Shown here piece by piece: positions 16,209 to 25,430 of a stretch of DNA of 45,932 bases. The position numbers and the translations under genes were made by a program. The stretch is taken from NCBI GenBank assembly GCA_903944345.1, contig CAJARJ010000018.1, positions 1 through 45,932 on the forward strand, in the 5' to 3' direction. Position 1 is the stretch's first letter; each line of letters opens with the position of its first letter. The notes below the pieces were generated by a model. That model had not been told where the DNA came from, ran no database searches, and worked only from the letters and a program-made list of their open reading frames with translations. The DNA is from Candidatus Omnitrophota bacterium. GTDB lineage: Bacteria > Omnitrophota > Gorgyraeia > Zapsychrales > Fredricksoniimonadaceae.

Positions 16209-17668
16209 GCTTTGGATTCGCCGGAAAAATAATTGACCTTCAGCTCGCGGGCGGCCTTAACCTCATCCGGACGGGAGATCGGCATTGTCCTGGGCAGGGA
16301 CTTGAAAGATGAGGGATCAATCCGGGAAAGCCGGTCAGCCTCAAGCATGACATCCACAAAACCATCCATGGTAGCTTTGCTCTCGGTTTCGGTGGGCTCG
16401 ATCATGACCGCTTCCTTGACCGTCAGCGGGAAATACACCGTCGGCGGATGAATCTTGCGATCAATCAGGAACTTGGCAATATCAATCGCATGCACCCCGC
16501 GCTGTGCCTGTCGGGACGCCGAAAAAAGACATTCGTGCATGCAGACCCGGTCAAACGGCAGATAATACGCCTCTTTCAGACGAGAACGTAAATAATTCGC
16601 ATTCAGGACAGCGTGAGCGGAGGTCTGTTTGAGCCCGTCGCCTCCCAGCATTAACATGTAAGCATACGCCCGGATAACAATTCCGAAAGCTCCGTAAAAT
16701 GAGGCGACATAACCTATGGAGTCAGGATAATTATAATTCAGTGCATAGGTTCCATCGGAGCAACGAACAACCCTGGAAACAGGTAGAAAAGGTTCCAGCC
16801 TGGCACTGACCCCGACCGGACCGGCACCAGGACCGCCGCCCCCGTGAGGTGTGGCAAAAGTTTTGTGCAGATTAATGTGCACCACATCAAAACCAAGATC
16901 ACCCGGACGGCAACGACCGAGAATGGCATTAAGATTGGCACCATCATAATACATAATACCGTCCACCGCATGCACCATGCGCGATATCTCGTCGATACGG
17001 GAATTAAAAACGCCGTGCGTGTCCGGAGAAGTCATCATAAGCCCGGCACACTCCGGTGTCAGAACCTCAGCGAGCTTTTCGATATCCATGACTCCGTTAC
17101 GGTCAGACGGTACCGAAACAATATCGTAGCCGGCAATCGCGGCGCTGGCCGGATTAGTGCCGTGCGCCGAATCGGGAATAATAATAAATTTTTTGCGATT
17201 GCCCTTGGCCTTGTGATACGCCGCCATAAGCATGACCCCGGTCAGCTCGCCATGCGCCCCGGCGAGCGGCTGCAAGGTGAAGGCTTTCATGCCCGCAATC
17301 TCGCACAGCCAGCGTTCGCTCTCAAACAGAACCTCAAGTGCCCCCTGAACATAGCGTTCTCCGCCCTTAAGCTGAGGCAGAAGAGGATGCAAATCACTGA
17401 ACCCCGGCATGCCCGCAACACGCTCGGTGAACCTGGGATTGTATTTCATGGTGCAGGAGCCCAGAGGATAAAAGTTGGCATCGACCGAGAAATTAAGCTG
17501 GGATAAACGTGTATAATGACGAACCACATCCAGTTCGGAAACCTCGGGCAAATCTGCCGGCGTTTCGCGCAGGTAACGGGATGGCAAAGACGCCTTAACC
17601 GGAACATCCGATATCGGCAGTCCGAACCCCTGCCGAGAAGTTACACTTTGTTCGAATATCAGATCCAT
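16205..17668 (-). CDS. gcvPB: Glycine dehydrogenase (decarboxylating) subunit 2
   Basis: The 487-residue product starts at ATG 17668, with GGAAAG 8 bases upstream; a longer open frame to 17857 would run into gcvPA and is not used. It is the PLP-bearing half of the split P-protein: FYPLGSCTMKYNPR, the PLP Lys in HINLHKTFATPHGGGGPGAG, SAHGTNPASA and the C-terminal MIEPTETESKATMDGF. With GcvPA it decarboxylates glycine and transfers the aminomethyl group to lipoyl-GcvH. It starts 2 bases after the gcvPA stop. The PLP Lys and glycine-rich loop are intact. Confidence 0.97.
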   Translation of the reverse strand: MDLIFEQSVTSRQGFGLPISDVPVKASLPSRYLRETPADLPEVSELDVVRHYTRLSQLNFSVDANFYPLGSCTMKYNPRFTERVAGMPGFSDLHPLLPQLKGGERYVQGALEVLFESERWLCEIAGMKAFTLQPLAGAHGELTGVMLMAAYHKAKGNRKKFIIIPDSAHGTNPASAAIAGYDIVSVPSDRNGVMDIEKLAEVLTPECAGLMMTSPDTHGVFNSRIDEISRMVHAVDGIMYYDGANLNAILGRCRPGDLGFDVVHINLHKTFATPHGGGGPGAGPVGVSARLEPFLPVSRVVRCSDGTYALNYNYPDSIGYVASFYGAFGIVIRAYAYMLMLGGDGLKQTSAHAVLNANYLRSRLKEAYYLPFDRVCMHECLFSASRQAQRGVHAIDIAKFLIDRKIHPPTVYFPLTVKEAVMIEPTETESKATMDGFVDVMLEADRLSRIDPSSFKSLPRTMPISRPDEVKAARELKVNYFSGESKA

Positions 17669-17670
17669 AA

Positions 17671-19011
17671 CTAGCTTTCCAGCACCGTTTTTAAAGCCCT
17701 GGCGTACGCTTCGATTTCTTCGCGCGAACGTTTTTCGGTCACCGCAACCAGCAGATAACGTTCCATCCCCGGATAATAGCGCCCGAGAGGAAAGCCGGCA
17801 GCAAAGCCGTGAGCGATCATGGCCTCGGCCACATCTCCGGCATCTTTGGGGAGACAAACAGCAAATTCGTTAAAAACCGGAGCACTGCGCTTAACCTCGA
17901 CTCCAGGAATACGGCCTATTTCCTGGCGGGCGAACTCCGCCTTGTCCAGATTTAACTGGGCCATGCGAACCAACCCGTTTTTACCAATTAAAGACATAAA
18001 GATGGCTGCCTGGACAGCGCACAAAGCCACATTGGTGCAAATATTGGAAGTGGCCTTTTCCCGGCGAATATGCTGTTCCCGCGCCTGAAGAGTGTTAACA
18101 AAACATCTGCGCCCCTCAGTGTCAATCGTCTGGCCGACAATCCGCCCCGGCAGTTGACGAATATATTTTCTGCGGGCAGCAATAAAGCCCAGATACGGCC
18201 CGCCAAATGACAACGGCAGCCCCAAAGACTGGCCTTCACCCGTCACAATATCAGCCCCCATGGCGCCAGGAGTTTTGAGCAAACCCAGAGAAATCGGATA
18301 AACACTTTCGATCAGCAAGGCCCCGGCGCTGTGCGCCAGATCCGCAATGGCGGCATGGTCGTCGATAGCTCCAAAAAAATTGGGGTTCTGCAAAATCACC
18401 GCAGCCGTGGACTGATCGATCAGACGACTTAACGCGGCAACATCCGCTTGGCCATGCGCCACCGGAGACTCAACAAACTCAAAATCCAGATTGTGGGTAT
18501 ACGACTTGATGATCTTGCGGTAAATCGGACTGACCCCGCCGTCGATCACCACGCGCCTGCGCCCGGTGATCCTGATAGCCATCATCATCGCTTCATACAG
18601 GGCCGTACCGCCCTCATAAAGCGAAGCGTTCGCCACATCCATACCTGTCAGAGTGCATATCATGCTCTGGAATTCAAAAAGCGCCTGAAGGGTTCCCTGC
18701 GAACATTCCGGCTGATAAGGCGTATAGGCCGTAAAGAATTCCCCTCTCGAAATCAGGGCTGGACAAGCCGCCGGCACATAATGGTCGTAATATCCCCCGC
18801 CGATAAATGGCACCAGCCCCTGGGAGTTCTTCCCGGCAAGAGCCGTAAAGCGGCGCATCACTTCGTATTCGGAAAGACCGGGAGGAAGATCAAAAGAAAC
18901 CGGAGCATGCCGGGGCGCTATGTCGACAAAGAGATCCTCGATAGAGGAAACCCCGATGGTCGCCAGCATGGAAGCAACGTCCTGCTCTGTATTTGGAATA
19001 TACGGATTCAA
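17671..19011 (-). CDS. gcvPA: Glycine dehydrogenase (decarboxylating) subunit 1
   Basis: The 446-residue product has the N-terminal half of the split P-protein: SMLATIGVSSIEDLF at the start, FIGGGYYDHYVPA, YTPYQPECSQGTLQALFEFQ, ASLYEGGTALYEA and SFGGPYLGFIAARR. Its length equals that of other GcvPA proteins. It forms a heterotetramer with GcvPB and does not itself carry the PLP Lys. It lies 27 bases after gcvH and 2 before gcvPB. The ribosome binding site is weak (AGGGA about 13 bases from ATG 19011), which fits translation coupled to gcvH. Confidence 0.97.
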   Translation of the reverse strand: MNPYIPNTEQDVASMLATIGVSSIEDLFVDIAPRHAPVSFDLPPGLSEYEVMRRFTALAGKNSQGLVPFIGGGYYDHYVPAACPALISRGEFFTAYTPYQPECSQGTLQALFEFQSMICTLTGMDVANASLYEGGTALYEAMMMAIRITGRRRVVIDGGVSPIYRKIIKSYTHNLDFEFVESPVAHGQADVAALSRLIDQSTAAVILQNPNFFGAIDDHAAIADLAHSAGALLIESVYPISLGLLKTPGAMGADIVTGEGQSLGLPLSFGGPYLGFIAARRKYIRQLPGRIVGQTIDTEGRRCFVNTLQAREQHIRREKATSNICTNVALCAVQAAIFMSLIGKNGLVRMAQLNLDKAEFARQEIGRIPGVEVKRSAPVFNEFAVCLPKDAGDVAEAMIAHGFAAGFPLGRYYPGMERYLLVAVTEKRSREEIEAYARALKTVLES

Positions 19012-19038
19012 GAAAAAATTCCCTGCTATGATCCAGCG

Positions 19039-19455
19039 TTATTCGTCGGACGACTCACCCGGATCATTCCTGTCCAGGCTTTCGAGGTAGCTTCTGTATT
19101 CATCGGCTGTCAGCAGATTGGAAGTCTCGTCGTCATCGGAAATAAGGATACGGGCTATCCAGCCTTTTTCGTAACAATCCCGGTTGATCAGCGCGGGATC
19201 TTCCCTTAATTCCTCATTGACTTCCTCGATCTTGCCGGAGATCGGAGAAAAAATGTCGCTGGCCGACTTGACCGATTCTATCGACGTCAGCTGCTCGAAC
19301 TGTTCGACATCCGTGCCGTCTGTCGGAAGCTCGACATAAGTAATGTCGCCGAGAGCAGACTGGGCGTAGTCGGTGATGCCGACCGTTCCGATCTTGCCGT
19401 CAATATCAATCCATTCGTGTTCTTTGGTGTAAAGATAATGCTCAATAATATCCAT
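19039..19455 (-). CDS. gcvH: Glycine cleavage system H protein
   Basis: The 138-residue product is the lipoyl carrier: YTKEHEWIDIDGKIGTVGIT at the N-terminus, YVELPTDGTDV, and the lipoylation site Lys63 in IESVKSASDIFSP. GGAG lies 6 bases before ATG 19455. It shuttles the aminomethyl group from GcvPA/PB to GcvT. It is about ten residues longer than usual because of an acidic C-terminal tail (SLDRNDPGESSDE), which has no obvious role. It sits between gcvT and gcvPA; the lipoate ligase in the same operon is its likely modifying enzyme. Confidence 0.97.
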   Translation of the reverse strand: MDIIEHYLYTKEHEWIDIDGKIGTVGITDYAQSALGDITYVELPTDGTDVEQFEQLTSIESVKSASDIFSPISGKIEEVNEELREDPALINRDCYEKGWIARILISDDDETSNLLTADEYRSYLESLDRNDPGESSDE

Positions 19456-19476
19456 ACCTTGCTCCTGCGATTAGTT

Positions 19477-20562
19477 TCATGCCTTTAAAGAACCGCGGCG
19501 GTAAAAAGGACGCGCAGTGACAACCGCGCTCTCCCGTCCGGCAGCTTCACCAAATATAATGTTTTTGCCAATCTCCGTAAACTCTTTTTTTACAAATCCT
19601 ATTCCGATGCCGGCATTGAGTGCCGGAGAGAATGTGCCGCTGACCACCTCGCCGACAAATTCTGCTTCCGTGCTGAAAATTTTGTGCCCCTGCCGGGGAG
19701 AGCGCCGTGAGGCGGAAACAAAATGAACAATCCGGCGCCGGTCGCTGCGCTGACGCTCCTGCAGCGCCTCGCGCCCGATAAATTCCTTGTTCCAATCCAC
19801 AAAAGCAAGAAGGCCGGCCTCGACGGGAGAAATCTCCCCGGTCAACTCGTGCCCGTAAAGCGGATAAGCCATCTCGATACGCAAAACATCCCTGACCGCA
19901 AGCCCCGTCGGGCGAACTCTGGAGTCCGTCAGGAATTCATCCCAGAGCGCCTGCACCTTGCCGGCAGGATAATAAAGCTCGAAACCCAGCTCCCCGGTAT
20001 ACCCGGTCCGGCTGATGAGCGCCCGCTCGCCAAGCAAGGAAAATTCGCCGCAGGTATAATACGCCAGCTGCCCGGCTTCCGGCACCAGACGAACCAGTAC
20101 CTCACGGGACAATGGCCCCTGCAGATCAAGTTTGGCCGTCGTTTCACTGACATCCTCGAAACAGGTTCCGGAAGAAAGATTGGCCAAAAAATGCTGGCGA
20201 TCCGAAGTAATATTGGCCGCATTGACCACGACCATCCATTTCTCCTTGCCCAAGCGATAAACAATCAGGTCATCCAGCGTTCCCCCCGAAGGATTCAAAG
20301 CCATGCCATAACGGCAGGAAAACAGCGGCATTGCAACAATGGCCTGCGTTACAATCCGGTCAAGACCACAGGCGACGGGATCACCCTCGATGAGGAACTC
20401 CCCCATATGGGAACAGTCAAACAAGGAACAACCCTGACGGTTAACCTGATGCTCCTTAAGAACCCCGTCACGATACTGAAGAGGCATCTGCCATCCGGCA
20501 AATTCGACCATTTTGGCCCCGAGGGCAACATGTGAACGAAACAGCGGTGTTTGTAACGCCAT
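19477..20562 (-). CDS. gcvT: Aminomethyltransferase (glycine cleavage T protein)
   Basis: The 361-residue product has the GcvT fold: TPLFRSHVALGAKMVEFAGW, CSLFDCSHMGEFLIEG, the folate-site NPSGGTLDDLIVYR with its conserved Asp, SRTGYTGELGFELY, GLAVRDVLRIEMAYPLYGHE and GTFSPALNAGIGIGFV. It releases ammonia from the aminomethyl-lipoyl arm of GcvH and makes methylene-tetrahydrofolate. AAAGGA precedes ATG 20562. It is the first glycine cleavage gene and follows the phosphorylase-like gene by only 8 bases, so a shared transcript is likely. Confidence 0.97.
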   Translation of the reverse strand: MALQTPLFRSHVALGAKMVEFAGWQMPLQYRDGVLKEHQVNRQGCSLFDCSHMGEFLIEGDPVACGLDRIVTQAIVAMPLFSCRYGMALNPSGGTLDDLIVYRLGKEKWMVVVNAANITSDRQHFLANLSSGTCFEDVSETTAKLDLQGPLSREVLVRLVPEAGQLAYYTCGEFSLLGERALISRTGYTGELGFELYYPAGKVQALWDEFLTDSRVRPTGLAVRDVLRIEMAYPLYGHELTGEISPVEAGLLAFVDWNKEFIGREALQERQRSDRRRIVHFVSASRRSPRQGHKIFSTEAEFVGEVVSGTFSPALNAGIGIGFVKKEFTEIGKNIIFGEAAGRESAVVTARPFYRRGSLKA

Positions 20563-20570
20563 AGAATCCT

Positions 20571-23500
20571 TTATCCTAAATACACGTCCAGACGCTCGAT
20601 CTTCCCGTTACGAATATCCTCCGCATAAGGAGCCCCGACGAAATCACCATCAATCCTGACTGGCGATTCACCGGAGGAAGGCGTCAACTGCATCCCCGTA
20701 ACCTTCACCGCACGTTCACCAAAAGTATTCCGGCGCGCCGGGTTGTGATATACCACCAGCATCCGTCCCATCAACAGGAACATATAGTTGCCCGCACTGT
20801 AGGAGACTGCGCGAGTCTTTCCATCCCAGGCAAGATACGAGGTCTGACCGGCGGTCTTCGTAAAAAAGCCTCCCGGCAAAGCCGGGCGCAAGCGGAAAGC
20901 AAGTCCCTGACCATCGGCAAAAACAAACGGATCCGGTCCGGCATTCATCAACATCCACATATGAACAAATTCAGCCGTACTGCCCGAAAGGCGGGCTACA
21001 TTGCCCTGTCCGTGCAAACGCTTGTCCGGATGCGCGCTCGAAACAATAAACGACGAATTTTCGAGAATACTGCGACCATAACGTTCCGGCGGCATAAAAG
21101 CCACACAGGCCGTGGCGAAGTCACGATAGAACTCTTCAAAAAGCCCGCCACGCAAAAGTTCCAGAAGATACTTGTACTCCATGTGCAGCCAGATAGATTC
21201 GTTCTCCAGCCAGCCGCGCGGAAACACCCGGGTGCGCCCGATCTCGCCGCTTTCACAGGAAATATCCGCATTAAGCTTGTACATTTTCAATTTGCTGTCA
21301 AACAGGTCACTACCGCGAACCCTGGCATGCAGCTGTGCCGCCTTGCGAGAATCCGGCTCACTGCGCAAGGCATGCACAAAGCCTTCCAGAAAAAGCGGTA
21401 AATCATGACGTTTAAATTCCAACGGACGAACATGCGCTCCCGGTTTCCCGGCGCAGGCTTCATCAACCCATTCATAACGGGTCACGCTGTAACAAAAATA
21501 AGTCGGGAAAAGGCCTTCACGACGACAGACTGAGGCAACCCCGCGGTCAACCTTGGCGATCACACCCTCAAGAAAACGCCGGACACAAGAAACAGAAACA
21601 ATTTCTTCCTGTCCGTCAATGCCCTCGCGAACCGCCTGGCGGTAAACTTCCTTCAGGGTGTTGGACTCTCTCCAGTATTTCAGCGAATCAGAAGCGGAAT
21701 CATTCTCCAACAAAACAGAAAGACCCAACATGAAAACCGACAACTCGGAAAAAACCCTGATCCCGGACTGCTCGTCAGGAGTAATCCGGTCCAAAGCCCC
21801 GAGCAAAAACCGGGCAAATCGTTTCAATTCGAATGTTTCGGCAATGGAAGAACCCAAAAGGCCGGGCAAACCATTGAGCGAGTCGTACCATCCGGGCTTG
21901 TTGGCCTCCATCTCGATACCAATACCCTGCGGATCAAAAGTCGCCGCCTTGGCGGTCAACAGGCACAGCAGCTTGCCAATCAGGGTGGTCTGATAAACGT
22001 CACCCCGGCCATTGTGAACCCTCATTTTATGCCCGGCAGACTTGTCTTCCCGGCCTTCATGCAGGGAGGCATACTGACGAACACCCGCGGGAGTCACAAT
22101 AAAGCGCTGATCCCGCGGCAAGACATAAACAGAATTCTGGTAGAAAGAAAAGTCCTTGTTTTCAAGCAGGATATAACGCAACTTTTCCGGATAAAGTGCA
22201 AGGTAACTCTCGATAATATCCAGATTATATGTCCAGTGATCAACCCAGAAACCTTCCCCGTGCTGGGCGGTTTCCTGCTTCTGGCAAACCCCCAGAACGG
22301 CCGCCAGAAATTCAGCCGAAGAAATTCTGAGACCAATTCCGTTATCCGTAATAAACCTGAAAAGATCTCCAGGCATAAACCCTTTAGCCAGAAAATCCCG
22401 CAGGGCCTCGCGACGATCCCCCTTGACATAACGATCCAGCAAAGCCGCCAGGCGACCCTGATCAGCCGCGACAAACATCATGCCGCACACAACCAAAGGG
22501 TTATAGCCGTCCGCCTGTATCAGGCTGAGAAAGTTGACCACCGCCGTTTCCTTGACATCCTGGTTAAACCAGACGTCATTACGGCGATTCTGATTGACGT
22601 CGCGATAATTGCCGTTACCCTGTGACAAATAGGTCGGCGCCAGACGAAAGGCATTGTAATCACGCTCCGGGTCTCCGTGCTTGCGGCTATAGACGTTAAA
22701 AACAGCCGGTCCTTCATTGGTGGGCAGGCTGATCGGCAACCCTCCACGCATAACATTATCAAGAAACGTTTGTCCGCAATACGCATTAAATTCCGGCGAA
22801 GCACTAAGAGTAAAAACCCTGGATTTAATGCCCTCCACCAGCTCAAGATTCCTGCGCTGCATAAGATCGACATAACCCCTGGCCGTAACTTTCTCCACAA
22901 TGCCCTTGAGCTCGTCAACACTGGTGGCATAACCGGTAAGACTGACAAGCTCTCGCGCTGCTCCGGCTTTGAGCTGCGTGCGCATGGCCCCCATAGCACA
23001 AGGAGTCCGGTTATCGGTATACTGCCGGGATGTAGCAGGGAATGATTCCAGAAAACCTTCCGCCACAGAAAAATCGGTAGCCTGCCCGAATACCAGCGCC
23101 GCCTCAACAACAGGATCCAGCAGACTGCCAGGACGCGCGGCGGGGTCGAAAGCAAAATAGAAATTTCCTTCCTTGATATGCTTGACCTGGGGGACATCCG
23201 CCGCCTCGACATCAAGCTGGAAATACGGCGCTTTGGCCTCCAGATTCCGGACCTTGTACCAGGCCTCGATCGTGCGACACATATTCTTCATGACCCAGTC
23301 ATTCTGGCCATAAGGTAAAATAGCGGGCAAGCCGTCGATCATCTGAATCTTCAGATCCGACCTGGAATTATTGCGCACACAAACCTTGCGCACCAGACCG
23401 GAAAAAGATTCCTCAGGAACAGTAAAATAATTAACAGTGACAGTCAATCCCAGAGAAAGATTAACCTCCTCGATAGTAAGATCATATGAGGTCATCCTCA

Positions 23501-23840
23501 TGGACTGACGAACACGAAACGGGCTGGCAGACACAGCACGAAAAGGTTCGTAGTACTTTTCGGCCGAGCCTTTGACGACCTTCAAAAAGGTACGAAAACC
23601 ATGCGATGACACCAGACGGTAAGCTTTATTGGCCGGCTGAAACTCCATAATAGCCTTGTCTTTGGATTCGATACCGAAAGAAGCTATGCCCTGCCCCCGG
23701 TTAACGTAGAAAACCCACATGGGAATACCCCATATACCGGCTATACCCGGAAAGAAATTTGAGAAAGGGCTGGCCGCATGATAGTTTTCGATAATAAATG
23801 AACCATCAGACTCCAGACGATAGACCGGTTTGTTCTTCAT
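20571..23840 (-). CDS. Large carbohydrate phosphorylase-like protein (GH94/GH149/GH161 type)
   Basis: The 1089-residue product has no signal peptide, so it is probably cytoplasmic. The N-terminal part is a beta-sandwich-like region (NFFPGIAGIWGIPMWVFYVN, GIASFGIESKDKAIMEF) and the middle looks like an (alpha/alpha)6 barrel (RNDVWFNQDVKETAVVNFLS, EANKPGWYDSLNGLPGLLGS, GWLENESIWLHMEYKYLLEL). Proteins of this size and start are usually labelled cellobiose phosphorylase; they split beta-glucosides with phosphate to yield a sugar 1-phosphate. I could not place the catalytic Asp with certainty, so the substrate and exact GH family are open. AGGGG precedes ATG 23840. A polysaccharide deacetylase gene lies 31 bases upstream and gcvT 8 bases downstream. 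Confidence 0.6.
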   Translation of the reverse strand: MKNKPVYRLESDGSFIIENYHAASPFSNFFPGIAGIWGIPMWVFYVNRGQGIASFGIESKDKAIMEFQPANKAYRLVSSHGFRTFLKVVKGSAEKYYEPFRAVSASPFRVRQSMRMTSYDLTIEEVNLSLGLTVTVNYFTVPEESFSGLVRKVCVRNNSRSDLKIQMIDGLPAILPYGQNDWVMKNMCRTIEAWYKVRNLEAKAPYFQLDVEAADVPQVKHIKEGNFYFAFDPAARPGSLLDPVVEAALVFGQATDFSVAEGFLESFPATSRQYTDNRTPCAMGAMRTQLKAGAARELVSLTGYATSVDELKGIVEKVTARGYVDLMQRRNLELVEGIKSRVFTLSASPEFNAYCGQTFLDNVMRGGLPISLPTNEGPAVFNVYSRKHGDPERDYNAFRLAPTYLSQGNGNYRDVNQNRRNDVWFNQDVKETAVVNFLSLIQADGYNPLVVCGMMFVAADQGRLAALLDRYVKGDRREALRDFLAKGFMPGDLFRFITDNGIGLRISSAEFLAAVLGVCQKQETAQHGEGFWVDHWTYNLDIIESYLALYPEKLRYILLENKDFSFYQNSVYVLPRDQRFIVTPAGVRQYASLHEGREDKSAGHKMRVHNGRGDVYQTTLIGKLLCLLTAKAATFDPQGIGIEMEANKPGWYDSLNGLPGLLGSSIAETFELKRFARFLLGALDRITPDEQSGIRVFSELSVFMLGLSVLLENDSASDSLKYWRESNTLKEVYRQAVREGIDGQEEIVSVSCVRRFLEGVIAKVDRGVASVCRREGLFPTYFCYSVTRYEWVDEACAGKPGAHVRPLEFKRHDLPLFLEGFVHALRSEPDSRKAAQLHARVRGSDLFDSKLKMYKLNADISCESGEIGRTRVFPRGWLENESIWLHMEYKYLLELLRGGLFEEFYRDFATACVAFMPPERYGRSILENSSFIVSSAHPDKRLHGQGNVARLSGSTAEFVHMWMLMNAGPDPFVFADGQGLAFRLRPALPGGFFTKTAGQTSYLAWDGKTRAVSYSAGNYMFLLMGRMLVVYHNPARRNTFGERAVKVTGMQLTPSSGESPVRIDGDFVGAPYAEDIRNGKIERLDVYLG

Positions 23841-23871
23841 AATTCCCCTCTGTTATTTTGAGAAACCCCAT

Positions 23872-24639
23872 TCAGAACGGCGCTTTAACCGAACGGAACA
23901 GATCATAATACCCCGAAGTCTTGAGCATCATTGCCCATGGCCCGTCTGTATCCTTGACCCGAATCCGGCGTAAAGCAAAGATGTCCACCCCGCGGCTGAA
24001 TCCCCGGTTGGTGGTAAAAGCCGCCCGATAACCCGCATTCCTGGCCGCTGACTGGGCTTCGTGGGTAAAACCGCCAACGGGATAAGAAAGGTATTCTACC
24101 GGAAGGGCCAATTCCCGCTCGATCAGCCGCTTGCTTTCTTCCAGCGCCCAAACCAGCTTATCGCCTTGCAAACTTGGAAGATAGGTCTCTCCCATAACAT
24201 GACTGCCAATCGTAATTCCATTGGCCGCCATCTGGCGAATCTGATCCCAGGTCAAATAGCCACGGGTTCCTATGTGATCAGGAGCCAGAAATAGGACCGC
24301 AGGGAAACCATAGGCACGCAAGACCGGAAGAGCTGACGTATAATTATCGTCATAGCCGTCATCGAAAGTGATCACAACCGTCTTGTGCGCAAAACGACGC
24401 CCGGCTTGCATTCCTTCTGCAAACTCCTTGATCGAAATCACGTTACAACCCTGTTGACGCAAAGCCGCCATTTGACGGGAGAATGTCTGCGGCGTAACAT
24501 TATTTAACGGCTCGTGCGAAGTATGATCTATCGAATGATACATAAGCACGGGCACCGCATAGCGTGACGGCAGCCATAACAACAGCCCGCCAAAAACAAG
24601 CAAAAGAACAACCAGTACCCCGAATATTTTCTTCTTCAT
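23872..24639 (-). CDS. Membrane-anchored polysaccharide deacetylase (NodB/CE4)
   Basis: The 255-residue product has one N-terminal membrane segment (residues about 5-22, FGVLVVLLLVFGGLLLWL) and a NodB domain: VPVLMYHSID at the start, motif 1 VVITFDDGYDDNY (catalytic and metal Asp), motif 2 GSHVMGETYL, and EYLSYPVGGFTHEA. The domain would face the periplasm and act on acetylated glycans such as peptidoglycan or exopolysaccharide. In motif 2 the usual His-x-x-x-His reads His147-x-x-x-Glu151, so one metal ligand is changed; a Glu might still bind metal. It lies 17 bases after the YqeY gene and 31 before the phosphorylase-like gene. Confidence 0.9.
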   Translation of the reverse strand: MKKKIFGVLVVLLLVFGGLLLWLPSRYAVPVLMYHSIDHTSHEPLNNVTPQTFSRQMAALRQQGCNVISIKEFAEGMQAGRRFAHKTVVITFDDGYDDNYTSALPVLRAYGFPAVLFLAPDHIGTRGYLTWDQIRQMAANGITIGSHVMGETYLPSLQGDKLVWALEESKRLIERELALPVEYLSYPVGGFTHEAQSAARNAGYRAAFTTNRGFSRGVDIFALRRIRVKDTDGPWAMMLKTSGYYDLFRSVKAPF

Positions 24640-24656
24640 AAGAACCTAAAAAAACT

Positions 24657-25109
24657 TCAACGTCCGGACAATTTTTCTTTAACCAGATCGCTGAGCAGTC
24701 GCCCGTCAGCCGAAGGGCCGGCTTTCTCACGTGCCAGCTTTATAACCGCACCCATGTCTTTAATAGTAACAGCGCCCAGCTCTGCCAGCGCGGCATCGAT
24801 CAGCCTGCCAATATCTTCGGCTGACATGGCTGCCGGCAAATAAGCTGTCATGACATCAAGTTCTGCACGCTCTTTTGCAACCAGATCGGTGCGGCCGCCT
24901 TTCTCGAACTGCTCAATAGAATCCTGGCGCTGCTTGATCTGCTTGCGAATGACCGAAACAACCTCGGCATCATCCAGCTGTTCCAGTCTTTTGTCGACCT
25001 TAACCTGTTTAATCATCGCACGTAAGTAATTTACAGCAGACGACTTCTGGGTATTGCGCTCTTTCATCGCCTGGATATAATCTTTGTTGATTCTTTCTTC
25101 CAAAGACAT
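24657..25109 (-). CDS. GatB/YqeY domain protein
   Basis: The 150-residue product is a stand-alone YqeY domain: SLEERINKDYIQAMKERNTQ, QRQDSIEQFEKGGRTDLVAK, AELDVMTAYLPAAMSAEDI and the C-terminal KAGPSADGRLLSDLVKEKL. This helical domain is the tRNA-binding tail of GatB; the free form is common in bacteria and its role is not settled. GGGGGA lies 3 bases before ATG 25109. The aspartyl-tRNA synthetase in this window looks non-discriminating, so a GatCAB pathway probably exists, but no link to this gene can be shown. Confidence 0.95.
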   Translation of the reverse strand: MSLEERINKDYIQAMKERNTQKSSAVNYLRAMIKQVKVDKRLEQLDDAEVVSVIRKQIKQRQDSIEQFEKGGRTDLVAKERAELDVMTAYLPAAMSAEDIGRLIDAALAELGAVTIKDMGAVIKLAREKAGPSADGRLLSDLVKEKLSGR

Positions 25110-25140
25110 GTGTCCCCCTTGTTATCAGCAATCATCCTTT

Positions 25141-25161
25141 AACCCGCCAAGCAAAGCGGGC
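25141..25161. repeat. Inverted repeat between the DUF167 and YqeY genes
   Basis: On the minus strand AGCCCGC, an 8-base loop and GCGGGTT can pair over 5 strong bases plus a wobble and an A-T pair. It lies in the 61-base gap. No T-run follows on either strand, so a rho-independent terminator is not supported; it may be a transcript-processing or stability hairpin. Confidence 0.4.
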
Positions 25162-25170
25162 TAGGCACAA

Positions 25171-25392
25171 TCAAATGGTCTCTATACTAATTATTTTATC
25201 CCGCGATTTCAACCCCTTTATAATGCTTATTGCAGATCGGCGCACAGAGAAATGCCGTGCGAGAACCTCGATCAGCGCATCATTGGCTCTGCCATCCAGA
25301 GGCGGGGCCGTCAGATAAACCTTGAGAAATTCTCCCTGCCCGTTGACCTCAACCCGTCGAGATCCGGCAAAAACCCTGACCTGGACTTTCAT
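25171..25392 (-). CDS. DUF167 (YggU) family protein
   Basis: The 73-residue product starts at ATG 25392, which gives the usual DUF167 length and begins with the typical strand (MKVQVRVFAGSRR). The frame is open to 25554 but the extra part overlaps the metallopeptidase gene. Family motifs are FLKVYLTAPPLDGRANDALI and VRRSAISIIKGLKSRDK. A possible ribosome site (AAGGG) lies about 12 bases upstream. DUF167 proteins are small cytosolic alpha/beta proteins of unknown function. Confidence 0.9.
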   Translation of the reverse strand: MKVQVRVFAGSRRVEVNGQGEFLKVYLTAPPLDGRANDALIEVLARHFSVRRSAISIIKGLKSRDKIISIETI

Positions 25393-25430
25393 AAATTTTA
25401 TTACCCTTACAAATGTCAGACCCTCTGCTT

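Noticed and set aside
17669-17857. N-terminal extension of GcvPB by 63 residues
   Set aside because: It overlaps the end of gcvPA in another frame, has no family match, and ATG 17668 has a ribosome site and gives the normal protein start.
25141-25161. Terminator for the YqeY or DUF167 transcript
   Set aside because: The stem is short and no T-run follows on either strand.
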